64,000 bases of DNA from Sinosporangium siamense (GTDB lineage Bacteria; Actinomycetota; Actinomycetes; Streptosporangiales; Streptosporangiaceae): contig NZ_BOOW01000007.1 of the NCBI RefSeq assembly GCF_016863435.1, positions 124,001-188,000 on the forward strand, in the 5' to 3' direction. Position 1 is the stretch's first letter. Each line of letters begins with the position of its first letter. Under the pieces are notes generated by a model. The model did not search any database. It was not told where the DNA came from and was given only the letters and a program-made list of their open reading frames with translations. Below, piece after piece: positions 37,710-45,672 of this stretch. The position numbers and the translations under genes were made by a program.

Positions 37710-37757
37710 CCACATCTCGCGGGTGCGCGGCGGTGGATCTCGGGGAATCACCTCAAT

Positions 37758-38426
37758 ATGGATTCCAGCAGCCTTCGGGCCGGCCGTTCCCGCGGGGACG
37801 GCGTGGCCCGCCGCATGAGCGTCATCCGGCCGGCCGGATGTGTGCTCGCCACCGCGCTGCTCCTCGTCGCCTGCGGCGGGGGACCGGCCCAGCGGTCACC
37901 GGCCCCGCCGCAGACCGCCCCCACCACCGCCCCGCCGGTTCCGGCACCCTTGCCGTCGGCGGCGCCTACGGGCACTCGGGGCACGGTGCCGGGCGTGCCC
38001 ATGACCGACAAAGAGATCGAAGTTAAACGGCGAACCGAGAACCCATCCCTCATTACAGGTGTGCGTTATGCCGGTCATCCCGGGTTCGACCGGGTGGTGG
38101 TTGACTTGAAGGGCGCGGTGCCGGGTTATTCGGTGCGCTGGGTCGACGGGTTCGTCCAGGACGGCTCTGGTAAGGCCATCGCTGTGAACGGCGGAGCCTA
38201 CCTCCAGATCACCCTCACCCCGGCCAACGCCCACACCGAGGCAGGCGACCCCACCTGGGGCGAGGAACGCGTCTACAGTGCCGGGCTGACCAACGTGAGA
38301 CACGTCGTCGCGACGGGTGACTTCGAAGCCGTCGTCGGCATCGGCCTGGCCCTGAGCCGCAGAGCGGGCTTCCGGGCCTTCGTGCAATCGGCTCCGGATC
38401 GCCTGGTCGTCGACGTCGCCCACTGA
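37758..38426 (+). CDS. AMIN-like domain lipoprotein
   Basis: The 222-residue product has a lipobox LLLVAC with Cys39 (counting from ATG 37758), followed by a proline/alanine-rich linker to about residue 95 and then a C-terminal beta domain: ITGVRYAGHPGFDRVVVDL, GYSVRWVDGFVQDGSGK, YLQITLTPANAH, NVRHVVATGDFEAVVGIGL and FVQSAPDRLVVDVAH. The FDRVVVDL and PDRLVVDV strands are those of the AMIN-like family, found in surface proteins that bind peptidoglycan or other wall polymers. An internal ATG at 37815 would give a more usual 19-residue lipoprotein signal and may be the true start. It precedes add by 60 bases but add has its own promoter. Confidence 0.82.
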   Translation: MDSSSLRAGRSRGDGVARRMSVIRPAGCVLATALLLVACGGGPAQRSPAPPQTAPTTAPPVPAPLPSAAPTGTRGTVPGVPMTDKEIEVKRRTENPSLITGVRYAGHPGFDRVVVDLKGAVPGYSVRWVDGFVQDGSGKAIAVNGGAYLQITLTPANAHTEAGDPTWGEERVYSAGLTNVRHVVATGDFEAVVGIGLALSRRAGFRAFVQSAPDRLVVDVAH

Positions 38427-38474
38427 CTTCCGCGAGTCGTGTCCGGCGGCGGCGGTCACCCCTTGACAGGCCCC

Positions 38475-38480
38475 TAAGAT
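38475..38480 (+). promoter_or_regulatory. Probable -10 box of leaderless add transcript
   Basis: TAAGAT at 38475-38480 is followed by six bases and then the add ATG at 38487, so transcription would begin at or next to the start codon; no ribosome site is present. This is the usual geometry of leaderless actinobacterial mRNAs. Confidence 0.5.
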
Positions 38481-38486
38481 GGGCAA

Positions 38487-39566
38487 ATGAGCCAGCGACC
38501 CACCTTTGATGAGATCCGCCGGGCCCCGAAGGTTCTGCTCCACGACCACCTTGACGGTGGCGTGCGGCCGGAGACCGTCGTCGATCTCGCTCGCGAGTCC
38601 GGTTATCCCAAGTTGCCGACCTACGACGCCGACAACCTACGGACATGGTTCCGTGAGGCGTCGGACTCCGGGTCGCTGGAACGCTATCTTGAGACCTTCG
38701 CGCACACCGTCGGCGTCATGCAGTCGCGGGAGGCGCTGGTCAGGGTCGCCGCCGAATGCGCGAGCGACCTGGCGGACGACGGGGTGGTCTACGCCGAGGT
38801 GCGTTATGCGCCTGAGCTGCACACCTCCGCGGGATTGAGCCTGGACGAGGTGGTCCAGGCGGTGCTGGAGGGTTTCCGGGTGGGTTCGGCCGGGCGCGGC
38901 ATCCGGGTGGGAGCGCTGCTCACGGCCATGCGTCACCAGGCGCGTTCCATGGAGATCGCCGAGCTCGCGGTGCGCTATCGCGAGCTCGGGGTCGTCGGGT
39001 TCGACATCGCCGGGGCCGAGGCGGGATTCCCGCCCACCCGGCACCTCGACGCGTTCGAATATCTCCAGCGGGAGAACGCCCACTTCACCATCCACGCGGG
39101 TGAGGCCTTCGGGCTGCCGTCCATCTGGCAGGCGATCCAGTGGTGCGGCGCCGACCGGCTCGGGCACGGGGTGCGGATCATCGACGACATCTCCGTCGCC
39201 GAGGACGGCTCCGCGAAGCTGGGGCGGCTTGCGGCCTATGTGCGTGACAAGCGCATCCCGCTGGAGATGTGCCCGACGTCCAACCTGCAGACCGGCGCTG
39301 CGGCCTCCATCGCCGAGCACCCGATCGGCCTGCTGCGCCGGTTGTATTTCCGGGTGACGGTCAACACCGACAACCGGCTCATGAGCGGCACCTCGTTGTC
39401 GGAGGAGTTCGCCAAGCTGGTCGAGGCGTTCGGCTACACCTGGGACGACCTCCAGTGGTTCACCGTCAACGCCATGAAATCGGCGTTCATCCCCTTTGAC
39501 GAGCGGCTCGCGCTGATCAACGGGGTCATCAAACCAGGTTTCGCTCAGTTGAAATGGCAACCATGA
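38487..39566 (+). CDS. add: Adenosine deaminase
   Basis: The 359-residue metalloenzyme deaminates adenosine and deoxyadenosine to inosine forms. Metal and catalytic residues appear in [15 protein letters not shown] (HxH), [15 protein letters not shown] (metal His and general-acid Glu), [12 protein letters not shown] (catalytic His) and [15 protein letters not shown] (Asp pair region). [10 protein letters not shown] is also characteristic. It is separated from deoA by the MarR/MFS and AMIN-like genes. The inosine it makes would feed the purine nucleoside phosphorylase at 52788. The stop overlaps the start of the PH-domain gene. Confidence 0.96.
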   Translation: MSQRPTFDEIRRAPKVLLHDHLDGGVRPETVVDLARESGYPKLPTYDADNLRTWFREASDSGSLERYLETFAHTVGVMQSREALVRVAAECASDLADDGVVYAEVRYAPELHTSAGLSLDEVVQAVLEGFRVGSAGRGIRVGALLTAMRHQARSMEIAELAVRYRELGVVGFDIAGAEAGFPPTRHLDAFEYLQRENAHFTIHAGEAFGLPSIWQAIQWCGADRLGHGVRIIDDISVAEDGSAKLGRLAAYVRDKRIPLEMCPTSNLQTGAAASIAEHPIGLLRRLYFRVTVNTDNRLMSGTSLSEEFAKLVEAFGYTWDDLQWFTVNAMKSAFIPFDERLALINGVIKPGFAQLKWQP

Positions 39567-40189
39567 AAGAAGAAGTCTTCCGCTCCAAGTTCTCCATGGT
39601 GCTGGGCTGGGTGTGGATGGCGTTCACCTTCGTGAACGCCGTCGACCTGGTCCTGCGCTTCAGCGGGCCCGACTCGCTGGTGGCTGGCGCGGTGCTCGCC
39701 GGGCTCTCGGCGGCGATCTACGCCACGTGCCTGCGCCCGCGCGTGATCCTCGGCGAGGACGGCGTGACCGTGCGCAACCCGCTGCGCGACTACTTCGTGC
39801 CGTGGACGGCCATCGACGGGGTGCGGGTCTCCCACGCCATCCTCATCGACGCGGGCGACACCACGGTGCGCTGCTGGACCCCGCAGGCCTCGGCCCGCGA
39901 ACGGGCCTCGGCCAACCGGCGCGGCGCGGCGCCCGCCCGGCGGGGCCTGCTCCAGACCGAGCCCATCCCCTCCAAGGGAGAGCAGGCGGCCCTTGAGGCC
40001 ACCGCGGGCAAAACCCACGCCGACTGGGTCGCCCAGCAGATCGACGAACGCGCCGAGGCCGCCCGCCGCAAGGCGGGCGACCAGGCCGGGGCCGGGGCCG
40101 TGCGTGTCGAGTGGGGGAACGACACGTTCATCGCGCTGAGCATCGCGGTGGTCTTGATCGTCGCGGCGCTGGTCGGGCAGCTCTTCTGA
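39563..40189 (+). CDS. Membrane protein with bacterial PH-like domain
   Basis: The ~208-residue protein has two N-terminal helices ([20 protein letters not shown] and [19 protein letters not shown]), a short beta domain starting [20 protein letters not shown] and [18 protein letters not shown], a charged helical segment ([11 protein letters not shown]) and one C-terminal helix ([19 protein letters not shown]). The GVTVRNP...VPWxxI pattern is that of the PF10756-type bacterial PH domain found in actinobacterial membrane proteins. ATG 39563 overlaps the add stop as ATGA; ATG 39554 is an alternative three codons earlier. Function is unknown. Confidence 0.82.
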   Translation: MKEEVFRSKFSMVLGWVWMAFTFVNAVDLVLRFSGPDSLVAGAVLAGLSAAIYATCLRPRVILGEDGVTVRNPLRDYFVPWTAIDGVRVSHAILIDAGDTTVRCWTPQASARERASANRRGAAPARRGLLQTEPIPSKGEQAALEATAGKTHADWVAQQIDERAEAARRKAGDQAGAGAVRVEWGNDTFIALSIAVVLIVAALVGQLF

Positions 40190-40219
40190 GCGGCTGACAT
40201 CGCCCTCCGGAGCCGGTGC

Positions 40220-40277
40220 GCGGCTTCGGGCGTACTGCGGGGCCTCGGGTGTGGCGTGCGGCTTCGGGCGTACTGCG
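40220..40277 (+). repeat. 38-base direct repeat downstream of the PH gene
   Basis: GCGGCTTCGGGCGTACTGCG occurs identically at 40220-40239 and 40258-40277, each followed three bases later by CCTCGGGT. The unit is 38 bases. Confidence 0.75.
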
Positions 40278-40386
40278 CCGCCTCGGGTAGGTGTGACGCC
40301 GCCGAGCCTGCGCCCAAGGTGGGCCGACAGGCTCGCCGTCCGCCGACGCCGCGGCCTCGGGCGGTGGTTTGGTTCTACGGTGAAGG

Positions 40387-40423
40387 GAGGCCACCTCTTC
40401 CGAGAGGTGGCCTCTTTCTTTTT
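40387..40423 (+). terminator. Strong intrinsic terminator
   Basis: GAGGCCACCTCT (40387-40398) pairs perfectly with AGAGGTGGCCTC (40403-40414) across the tetraloop TCCG and is followed by TTTCTTTTT. It is the only classical terminator with a T-tract in the window and lies 198 bases past the PH gene, leaving a long 3' untranslated part or a separate short transcript. Confidence 0.92.
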
Positions 40424-40506
40424 CCAAGCTTTCTTTTCCGAGGTCGGCACCGATCAGCCCGTGGTCCGGCGAGGGGGCATGGTTGACCACCCCTCCCACG
40501 ACGTGA

Positions 40507-40525
40507 TTAGGTATGCCTAACCTAA
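40507..40525. promoter_or_regulatory. Iron-box-like palindrome (IdeR/DmdR type), orphan
   Basis: TTAGGTATGCCTAACCTAA at 40507-40525 agrees at 16 of 19 positions with the actinobacterial iron box TTAGGTTAGGCTAACCTAA as I know it. Such sites are bound by Fe-DmdR/IdeR to repress siderophore and iron-uptake genes. No iron gene follows on either strand here; the next supported gene is the dehydratase 575 bases away. Confidence 0.7.
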
Positions 40526-41100
40526 GTTGTTGAATCATCCGCAAGTGGACGGTGCGGCGAGCGGCCCACAGCGCGCGTCGCATTGTTGCCGGGCCAGGCC
40601 GGGCGTGTGGGGATTGCGCGGTCCTCCACACCCCGCGGCCTGGCCGCCCGGCACGCAGGCCGTGCCGATCCCCGTAGGAACGCGGTGCTGCTCGCCACGT
40701 TCGCGTCGCGTCCGAAACGGGGGTCGGCACGGCTTCGTGTTTCCGGGGCTTCGTGTTTTCCCGGCCGGGGGTGAGTCCCGTGGCCGGGCCTTCCGAGCGC
40801 CGGTGAGGCTCCGGGCCGGCTGCCCGCACGGCGCAGGGCCCTCCATGCGAGCGGCGTGGAACCTTCCAGGCGGGGCGAGGGCTTTTCCGGAGCTTCCGAC
40901 GGCGCCGCCTGCAACGTGGCTTCTGCCGTACAGGTCGTCGCCCGCCGTGCGGGCCATGCGGTGGCCGGGTGGGGAAGCGGGACCCCAAAGTGGGATATTC
41001 GTGGCGTTTCCATCGACATGAGCCGCCCCGGTCGAGTAGACAGGATGCGTCTTCGAGGGGGAGCGCTCGTGTTCGATCAAGCCAGGTGGAGCCCTAATCC
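40526..41100. other. 575 bases with no supported gene
   Basis: Open frames exist on both strands (for example 40527-41021 on plus and 40535-41080 on minus), but all give proline/arginine/alanine-rich peptides without recognisable domains, as random GC-rich sequence does. It may be the remnant of a lost iron-regulated gene because the iron box lies at its left edge; nothing in the sequence proves this. Confidence 0.5.
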
Positions 41101-42087
41101 ATGATCAACCGCTCGGACGTCGTGACCGCGACGCGGCGCATTGAGGGTCGTGTGCGCAAGACCCCCGTCATCGCCGTCGATCTCGCCACCCTGCCGTCCC
41201 CCACCCTCGCCAAGAGGGCGGCCACCTCGACACCGCCCGTGGTGCTCAAACTCGAATACCTCCAGCACACCGGCAGCTTCAAGGCCCGGGGCGCCTTCAA
41301 CCGCATCCTCGCCGCCCGCGAGGCCGGCCAACTGCGCAAGACGGGGGTCGTGACGGCCTCCGGCGGCAACGCGGGTGTCGCGGTGGCGCACGTCGCGCGG
41401 TCCCTCGTCACCCGCGCCACGGTCTTCGTGCCGTTGACCGCCCCCCGCATCAAGGTGGACAAACTCCTCTCCCTGGGTGCGCGGGTGCACCGGATCGGGG
41501 AACGCTATCAGGACGCCTACGACGCGGCGGCCAAACACGCCGTGGACTCCGGCGCGCTGTTCTGCCACGCCTACGACCAGCCCGAGGTCTGCGCCGGGCA
41601 GGGCACACTGGCGATCGAGCTGGAACGGCAGACCGAGGGCCTCGACACACTGCTCGTCGCCGTCGGCGGCGGCGGGCTGATGGCCGGGGTCGCCGCCGCG
41701 CTGGAGGGCCGCGTGCAGGTGATCGGCGTGGAGCCCGTGTCGATCCCGACTCTGGCCGAGTCCCTCGCCGCCGACCGCCCGGTGGACGTCAGCGTGAGCG
41801 GCGTCTGCGTCGACTCGCTGGGCGCCACACGCATCGGCGACATCGCCCACCACGTGGCCGCACGCGCCGGCGTGCGCTCCCTGCTCGTCGGGGACGGGCA
41901 CATCGTCGAGGCCCGCCGCTACCTGTGGCACCATTTCCGCATCGCCGTCGAGTACGGCGCCGCCACGGCCCTGGCCCCCCTCCTGTCCGGCCACTACCGC
42001 CCCGAACCCGGCGAACGCGTAGCCGTCGTCCTGTGCGGCGCCAACACCGACCCGGCCGACCTCGTGGTCCACCCGGCCTTGGACTGA
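41101..42087 (+). CDS. PLP-dependent serine/threonine dehydratase-like enzyme
   Basis: The 328-residue fold-type II PLP enzyme carries the Schiff-base lysine in LEYLQHTGSFKARGAFNRIL, the PLP-phosphate/substrate loop TASGGNAGVAVAHVA, and the glycine-rich phosphate cup VAVGGGGLMAGVAAAL. The C-terminal VVLCGANTDP matches the end of serine/threonine dehydratases. Without a regulatory ACT domain it is of the short catabolic type, which deaminates threonine or serine to 2-oxoacids; serine racemase activity is also possible. ATG 41101 is used. It is monocistronic, followed by an 18-base palindrome at 42120-42137. Confidence 0.9.
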   Translation: MINRSDVVTATRRIEGRVRKTPVIAVDLATLPSPTLAKRAATSTPPVVLKLEYLQHTGSFKARGAFNRILAAREAGQLRKTGVVTASGGNAGVAVAHVARSLVTRATVFVPLTAPRIKVDKLLSLGARVHRIGERYQDAYDAAAKHAVDSGALFCHAYDQPEVCAGQGTLAIELERQTEGLDTLLVAVGGGGLMAGVAAALEGRVQVIGVEPVSIPTLAESLAADRPVDVSVSGVCVDSLGATRIGDIAHHVAARAGVRSLLVGDGHIVEARRYLWHHFRIAVEYGAATALAPLLSGHYRPEPGERVAVVLCGANTDPADLVVHPALD

Positions 42088-42119
42088 CCCGCCCACCCCC
42101 CTCAACCTTTCACCGCCCT

Positions 42120-42137
42120 CACTCGGTTAACCGAGTG
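42120..42137. promoter_or_regulatory. Perfect 18-base palindrome
   Basis: CACTCGGTTAACCGAGTG at 42120-42137 is a complete palindrome centred on GTTAAC. It lies 33 bases after the dehydratase stop and 36 bases before the sigma-factor relic, where a promoter/operator is expected. Confidence 0.6.
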
Positions 42138-42172
42138 ACGAGTCTGCGGCGGGTGAGGGGTGGCTGTGACAT

Positions 42173-42330
42173 GTGACAGATCCTGAGGGGTTCCACGAGT
42201 TCGTGGTAGCCCGCGGGCCCGCGTTGTCGCGTGTCGCCTTCCTGCTGACCGGGGACCACCACGCGGCGGCCGACCTGCTGCAGGAGGCGCCGGCCAGGAC
42301 GGTGCCGCGGTGGCGCCGGATCTCGGCGGG
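42173..42330 (+). pseudogene. Truncated SigE-family ECF sigma factor
   Basis: From GTG 42173 the frame reads TDPEGFHEFVVARGPALSRV, then AFLLTGDHHAAADLLQEA, a close match to the start of region 2 of actinobacterial SigE-family ECF sigma factors (GPALxRxAxLLTGDxHxAxDLLQ). Soon after the ARTVPRWRRI stretch, similarity stops and the frame closes at 42424 without regions 2.3-4. It is therefore only about the first 50 residues of a ~170-residue protein, joined to an unrelated tail. No trace of the DNA-binding region was found nearby. Confidence 0.7.
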
Positions 42331-42384
42331 CGGACGGGGGGCCGACCGTGCTGGTCGCCCCGTATGGGCGGGGCTTCGTTCCAG

Positions 42385-42621
42385 GTGCGGGGGGAGCGGG
42401 TGTCTCCCGAGCTCATCGCGGTGATCGTCTTCGATCTGACCGGCGATGAACTGTTCCGTGTCCCCCTGGGGCCAGGTGAGGCGCCGCTGGTCCCGCTCAG
42501 GGACGGCTTCGCCGTACGCGCCGGGGCGGGGGTGGAGGTGCGCACGCCTTCGGGGAGCGAGCGGCTGCACACCCTGTCGGGGGGCGCGCAGGTTGTGCTG
42601 CCAGGGCAAGCCCGGCACTGA
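42385..42621 (+). pseudogene. C-terminal fragment of an unidentified protein
   Basis: This frame reads VRGERVSPELIAVIVFDLTG, DELFRVPLGPGEAPLVPLRD, GFAVRAGAGVEVRTPSGSER and stops at 42621. It has the even composition and alternating strands of real protein, but there is no start codon or upstream coding part that belongs to it. It follows the sigma-factor fragment directly, so a deletion may have fused the 5' end of the sigma gene to the 3' end of a downstream gene, perhaps its membrane partner. Confidence 0.5.
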
Positions 42622-42664
42622 CCTCATTTTTCGGGCTTTGAGTGGACATCTCCATGCCCTCTAT

Positions 42665-42688
42665 GGTTCATTACATAAGTAATGAACC
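42665..42688. promoter_or_regulatory. Perfect operator palindrome of the GntR/YtrA-type regulator
   Basis: GGTTCATTAC (42665-42674) and GTAATGAACC (42679-42688) form a 24-base palindrome with the centre ATAA, ending one base before ATG 42690. TAAGTA at 42676-42681 could be the -10 box, so repressor bound here would block its own promoter. Confidence 0.85.
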
Positions 42689-42689
42689 C

Positions 42690-43082
42690 ATGAGGTGGTC
42701 GAGGTGCGAGTTGTTCGACAACCGGAGTCCGATCTATCGGCAGATCGCCGACCAGATCAAAGCGGACGTGCTGAACGGCACACTGAACGCCGACGAGCAG
42801 GTCATGTCGACGAACCAGTACGCCGCGTACTACCGCATCAATCCCGCCACGGCTGCGAAGGCGTTCCAGCAGTTGGTGGACGAAGGTGTGCTCTACAAGA
42901 AGCGAGGCATCGGCATGTTCGTCAGCCCCACCGCTCGTGACGAGTTGCGCGCGCAGCATCGGGAGCGGTTCTTCGCCGACGTCGTCGATCCGATGGTGGC
43001 GCAGGCGCAGGCGATCGGCATCCCGATCTCGGATGTGCTCGGGCACATCGTGAAGGCGTCCGAGCAGGGGAGCGACGCGTGA
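42690..43082 (+). CDS. GntR-family regulator, YtrA subfamily
   Basis: The 130-residue protein has a winged-helix GntR domain, SPIYRQIADQIKADVLNGTL, EQVMSTNQYAAYYRINPATA and AAKAFQQLVDEGVLYKKRG, then a short C-terminal dimer helix pair instead of a ligand-binding FadR/HutC domain, which is the YtrA pattern. YtrA regulators typically control ABC transporter operons that answer cell-wall antibiotics, and an ABC ATPase gene overlaps its stop (GTGA). ATG 42690 directly follows the 24-base palindrome; an earlier GTG at 42642 would read through the operator and is less likely. There is no ribosome site, so a leaderless start is probable. Confidence 0.9.
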   Translation: MRWSRCELFDNRSPIYRQIADQIKADVLNGTLNADEQVMSTNQYAAYYRINPATAAKAFQQLVDEGVLYKKRGIGMFVSPTARDELRAQHRERFFADVVDPMVAQAQAIGIPISDVLGHIVKASEQGSDA

Positions 43083-43975
43083 CCGCGGCGGTGGAGGTGC
43101 ACGGACTCAACGTGCGCTACGGCAGGACGCCGGCGCTCGACGACGTCACCGTCACGCTTGAGCACGGCAAGATCTACGGCCTGCTGGGCCGCAACGGCGC
43201 CGGCAAGACGAGCCTGTTGTCGAGCATGGCGGGTTTTCTGCGGCCGTCGTCCGGGCGTGTGCTGGTGGGTGGTGAGCCGGTGTTCGAGAACCCGCGGGCG
43301 ATGGGGCGGGTCTGCCTCGTACGGTCGACCGCCGACGCGATCGACCGGCACTTCGAGGTGAAGGACGTCCTCAGCTTCGCCGCCGAGCTCCGCCAGGGCT
43401 GGGACGCCGCCTACGCGGCGTCGCTGCTGGAGTTGTTCGAGGTGCCGCACGCCTATGTGCGTGCCCTGTCGAGAGGGCAGCTCTCCGCGCTGGGCGTCGT
43501 CGTGGGCCTCGCGAGCAGGGCGCCGGTGACGATTTTCGACGAGGCCCACCTGGGCATGGACGCCGCGGCCCGGGGTGTCTTCCACGACGAGGTGCTCCGC
43601 GACTTCATGGAGAACCCGCGCACCATAGTGCTCTCGACCCACCTGATTGAGGAGGCGGCCACGCTGTTCGAGGAGATCGTGCTGCTCGACCGCGGCCGGC
43701 TCCTGCTCAGGGAGCAGACCGAGGCGGTGCTGGAGCGCGGCACCGCGGTGACCGGCCAGGCCGACAAGGTCGACCGTTATGTCGCGGGCGTCGCGGCCGA
43801 GTCACCCGGCCTGTCGGTGCTGGGGGAGAAGCGGCTGGGCCCCACCAAGTCCACGACCGTGTACGGCGAGCTCTCCGCCGGGCACCGCGAGCGCGCGGCG
43901 GCGGAGGGGCTCGACCTCGGCCCGATCCCCCTCCAGGACCTTTTCGTGCACCTCACCGCAGGAGAGCCGAAATGA
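43079..43975 (+). CDS. ABC transporter ATPase with non-canonical motifs
   Basis: The 298-residue ATPase has a normal Walker A (GLLGRNGAGKTSLLSSMAG), but the signature reads ALSRGQLSALGV where LSGGQ is usual and the Walker B end reads VTIFDEAHLGMD where DEP is usual. The switch His is in LSTHLIEEAA. These variants occur in YtrB/BcrA-like transporters next to YtrA regulators. The start GTG 43079 overlaps the regulator stop, and its stop overlaps the membrane partner start (ATGA). With the next gene it forms one export or sensing unit, probably for a membrane-active compound. Confidence 0.9.
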   Translation: MTAAVEVHGLNVRYGRTPALDDVTVTLEHGKIYGLLGRNGAGKTSLLSSMAGFLRPSSGRVLVGGEPVFENPRAMGRVCLVRSTADAIDRHFEVKDVLSFAAELRQGWDAAYAASLLELFEVPHAYVRALSRGQLSALGVVVGLASRAPVTIFDEAHLGMDAAARGVFHDEVLRDFMENPRTIVLSTHLIEEAATLFEEIVLLDRGRLLLREQTEAVLERGTAVTGQADKVDRYVAGVAAESPGLSVLGEKRLGPTKSTTVYGELSAGHRERAAAEGLDLGPIPLQDLFVHLTAGEPK

Positions 43976-44700
43976 CGTTACGCATATGGTCGACAAGGAC
44001 GATCCGCACGTGGCCGACACCGGTCGTGCTTCTCCTGTTCCTCTCCTACGCCCCGGTGATCACGCTGCTGTGGGTGGCGCTCGTGGTCCTCGCCGCCCTC
44101 GTCACCGCCGGCCCGGCACTGTGGGGCGGCGCCCCCTGGGATATATGGGAGCAGGTCAGTGCGGGGTTCGCCCCGTGGTTCGCGCTCGGGCTTGGTTTCT
44201 CCCTCATCCGCATGTTCATGCCCCTGCACATCGCGCACGGGCGTATACGGCGCGAGTTCACCGCGCACGCCACGGTGTTCACCGCGCTCTTCTCCGCCTT
44301 CCTGGCCGTGCTCATCGCGGTCGGCTATCTGCTGGAGCGGGTGGTGCTCAATTCGCTTGGGCAGACGCAGAGCCTCGGCTACCACCGCTTTTTCACCGAC
44401 ACCTACCAGTTCACCCGCGTCGTCGCGGAGTACTGGTCGATTTACAGCAGTTGGATGATCGTCGGTGTGTTCGTCTCGGCGGCCTTCTACCGCTCGCGGA
44501 CGCTGGGTCTGGGCTCACTGCTCGTGGGGTTCCCCCTCGTCTACCTCGGACGCGGCCTGGCCAATCTCGCCGTCCCGGACCACCTCGAGAACCTGCCCGG
44601 GGTCGCCGCCTTGGGCGTGTCCGCCGTGATCTTCCTGATCGGAGCGCTGCTCGTATGGGCGCTGCTCCGCGACATCCCCCTCCGCGCCAAAACCATGTGA
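43972..44700 (+). CDS. ABC transporter membrane protein
   Basis: The 242-residue product has about six hydrophobic helices: VVLLLFLSYAPVITLLWVAL, AALVTAGPALW, FALGLGFSLIRMFMPLHI, VFTALFSAFLAVLIAVGYLL, SSWMIVGVFVSAAFY and AALGVSAVIFLIGALLVWAL. It lacks a recognisable ABC-2 signature, but its start overlaps the stop of the ATPase gene and so it should be the channel partner. The segment HGRIRREFTAHATVFTALFS, a basic stretch before a helix, resembles the membrane subunits linked with YtrA regulators. It ends 18 bases before a second ABC cassette. Confidence 0.8.
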   Translation: MTLRIWSTRTIRTWPTPVVLLLFLSYAPVITLLWVALVVLAALVTAGPALWGGAPWDIWEQVSAGFAPWFALGLGFSLIRMFMPLHIAHGRIRREFTAHATVFTALFSAFLAVLIAVGYLLERVVLNSLGQTQSLGYHRFFTDTYQFTRVVAEYWSIYSSWMIVGVFVSAAFYRSRTLGLGSLLVGFPLVYLGRGLANLAVPDHLENLPGVAALGVSAVIFLIGALLVWALLRDIPLRAKTM

Positions 44701-44718
44701 ACGCCTGGAGCCTCCCCC

Positions 44719-45663
44719 ATGCCTGTCCTCGAAGTCGACAACATCACCAAACTCTATGGAGAGTCGGTCGCGGTCGACACACTGAGCTTCACCATCGATC
44801 AAGGCGAGACCTACGGCCTGCTCGGCCCCAACGGCGCCGGGAAGACCACCGCGATCTCCATGATCGTCGGCGTGCTCGATCGCGACGCCGGCCAGGTGCG
44901 CGTCGGCGGACGCCCGCACAGCCCGGCCGACCGCCGGAGCAAGGCGCTCATCGGCTACGTCCCCCAGGACCTCGCTCTCTACCACGACATCAGCGCCCGC
45001 GAGAACCTCAGGTTCTTCACAAAGTTGTACGGCATGAGCCGAGCCGCGGCCGCCCGCGAGATCGAGCGGGTGCTTGAGGCCGTCGGCCTGGCCGACCGGG
45101 CCGACGACGCCGTCAGAACCTACAGCGGCGGCATGGCCCGCAGGCTCAACATCGCGATCGGCCTGCTCCACCGCCCCAAGCTGCTCATCCTCGACGAGCC
45201 CACCGTCGGCGTCGACCCGCAGAGCCGCAACGCGATCCTGGCCAGCGTGCGCGAACTCGCCGGCGAGGGCGTCGCCATCCTCTACACCACGCACTACATG
45301 GAGGAGGCCGAACGCCTCTGCGACCGCATCGGCATCCTCGACGGGGGGCGGCTACGGGCCGAGGGCACCCGCCGCGAGCTGGTGGGCCTGGTGGGCGAGC
45401 ACGACCAGGTCGTCTTCAAGGTGGAGGGCGACCCGGCTCATGCCGTACCCGTCCTTGAGGCGGCGCCGGGGGTCGGCCGTGTGCAGCGGGTCGAAGGGGA
45501 GGACGGCGAGGTCGTCGCCTTCGTGGCCGACGCGCGTGCCGCGATGACCGAGCTGATGGCGGCGGTCGCCGCGGGCGGTGTGGCGGTGCGGTCGGTGGAG
45601 GTGCGCGAGCCCGATCTCGAAGCGGTGTTCCTGCACCTCACCGGCCGGGCGCTGCGGGACTGA
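44719..45663 (+). CDS. ABC-2 type transporter ATPase (DrrA-like)
   Basis: The 314-residue ATPase shows Walker A GLLGPNGAGKTTAISMIVG, Q-loop IGYVPQDLALY, signature YSGGMARRLNIAIGLL, Walker B LLILDEPTVGVDPQSR and switch YTTHYMEEAERLCDRIGILD, with the C-terminal ~80-residue extension typical of DrrA/CcmA-type exporters (ending EVREPDLEAVFLHLTGR). ATG 44719 starts 18 bases after the previous gene, and two ABC-2 permease genes follow nine bases later and in overlap. It probably drives export of a drug, lipid or peptide. Confidence 0.93.
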   Translation: MPVLEVDNITKLYGESVAVDTLSFTIDQGETYGLLGPNGAGKTTAISMIVGVLDRDAGQVRVGGRPHSPADRRSKALIGYVPQDLALYHDISARENLRFFTKLYGMSRAAAAREIERVLEAVGLADRADDAVRTYSGGMARRLNIAIGLLHRPKLLILDEPTVGVDPQSRNAILASVRELAGEGVAILYTTHYMEEAERLCDRIGILDGGRLRAEGTRRELVGLVGEHDQVVFKVEGDPAHAVPVLEAAPGVGRVQRVEGEDGEVVAFVADARAAMTELMAAVAAGGVAVRSVEVREPDLEAVFLHLTGRALRD

Positions 45664-45672
45664 GGGGGCGGG

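Noticed and set aside
38463-38468. TTGACA as the -35 box of add
   Set aside because: It is only six bases from the TAAGAT -10-like box, far less than the usual 16-18, so the two cannot belong to one promoter.
40522-41080. Open frames of 160-180 codons on both strands after the iron box
   Set aside because: Composition is that of random high-GC sequence, both strands are open to the same degree and no family signal is visible.
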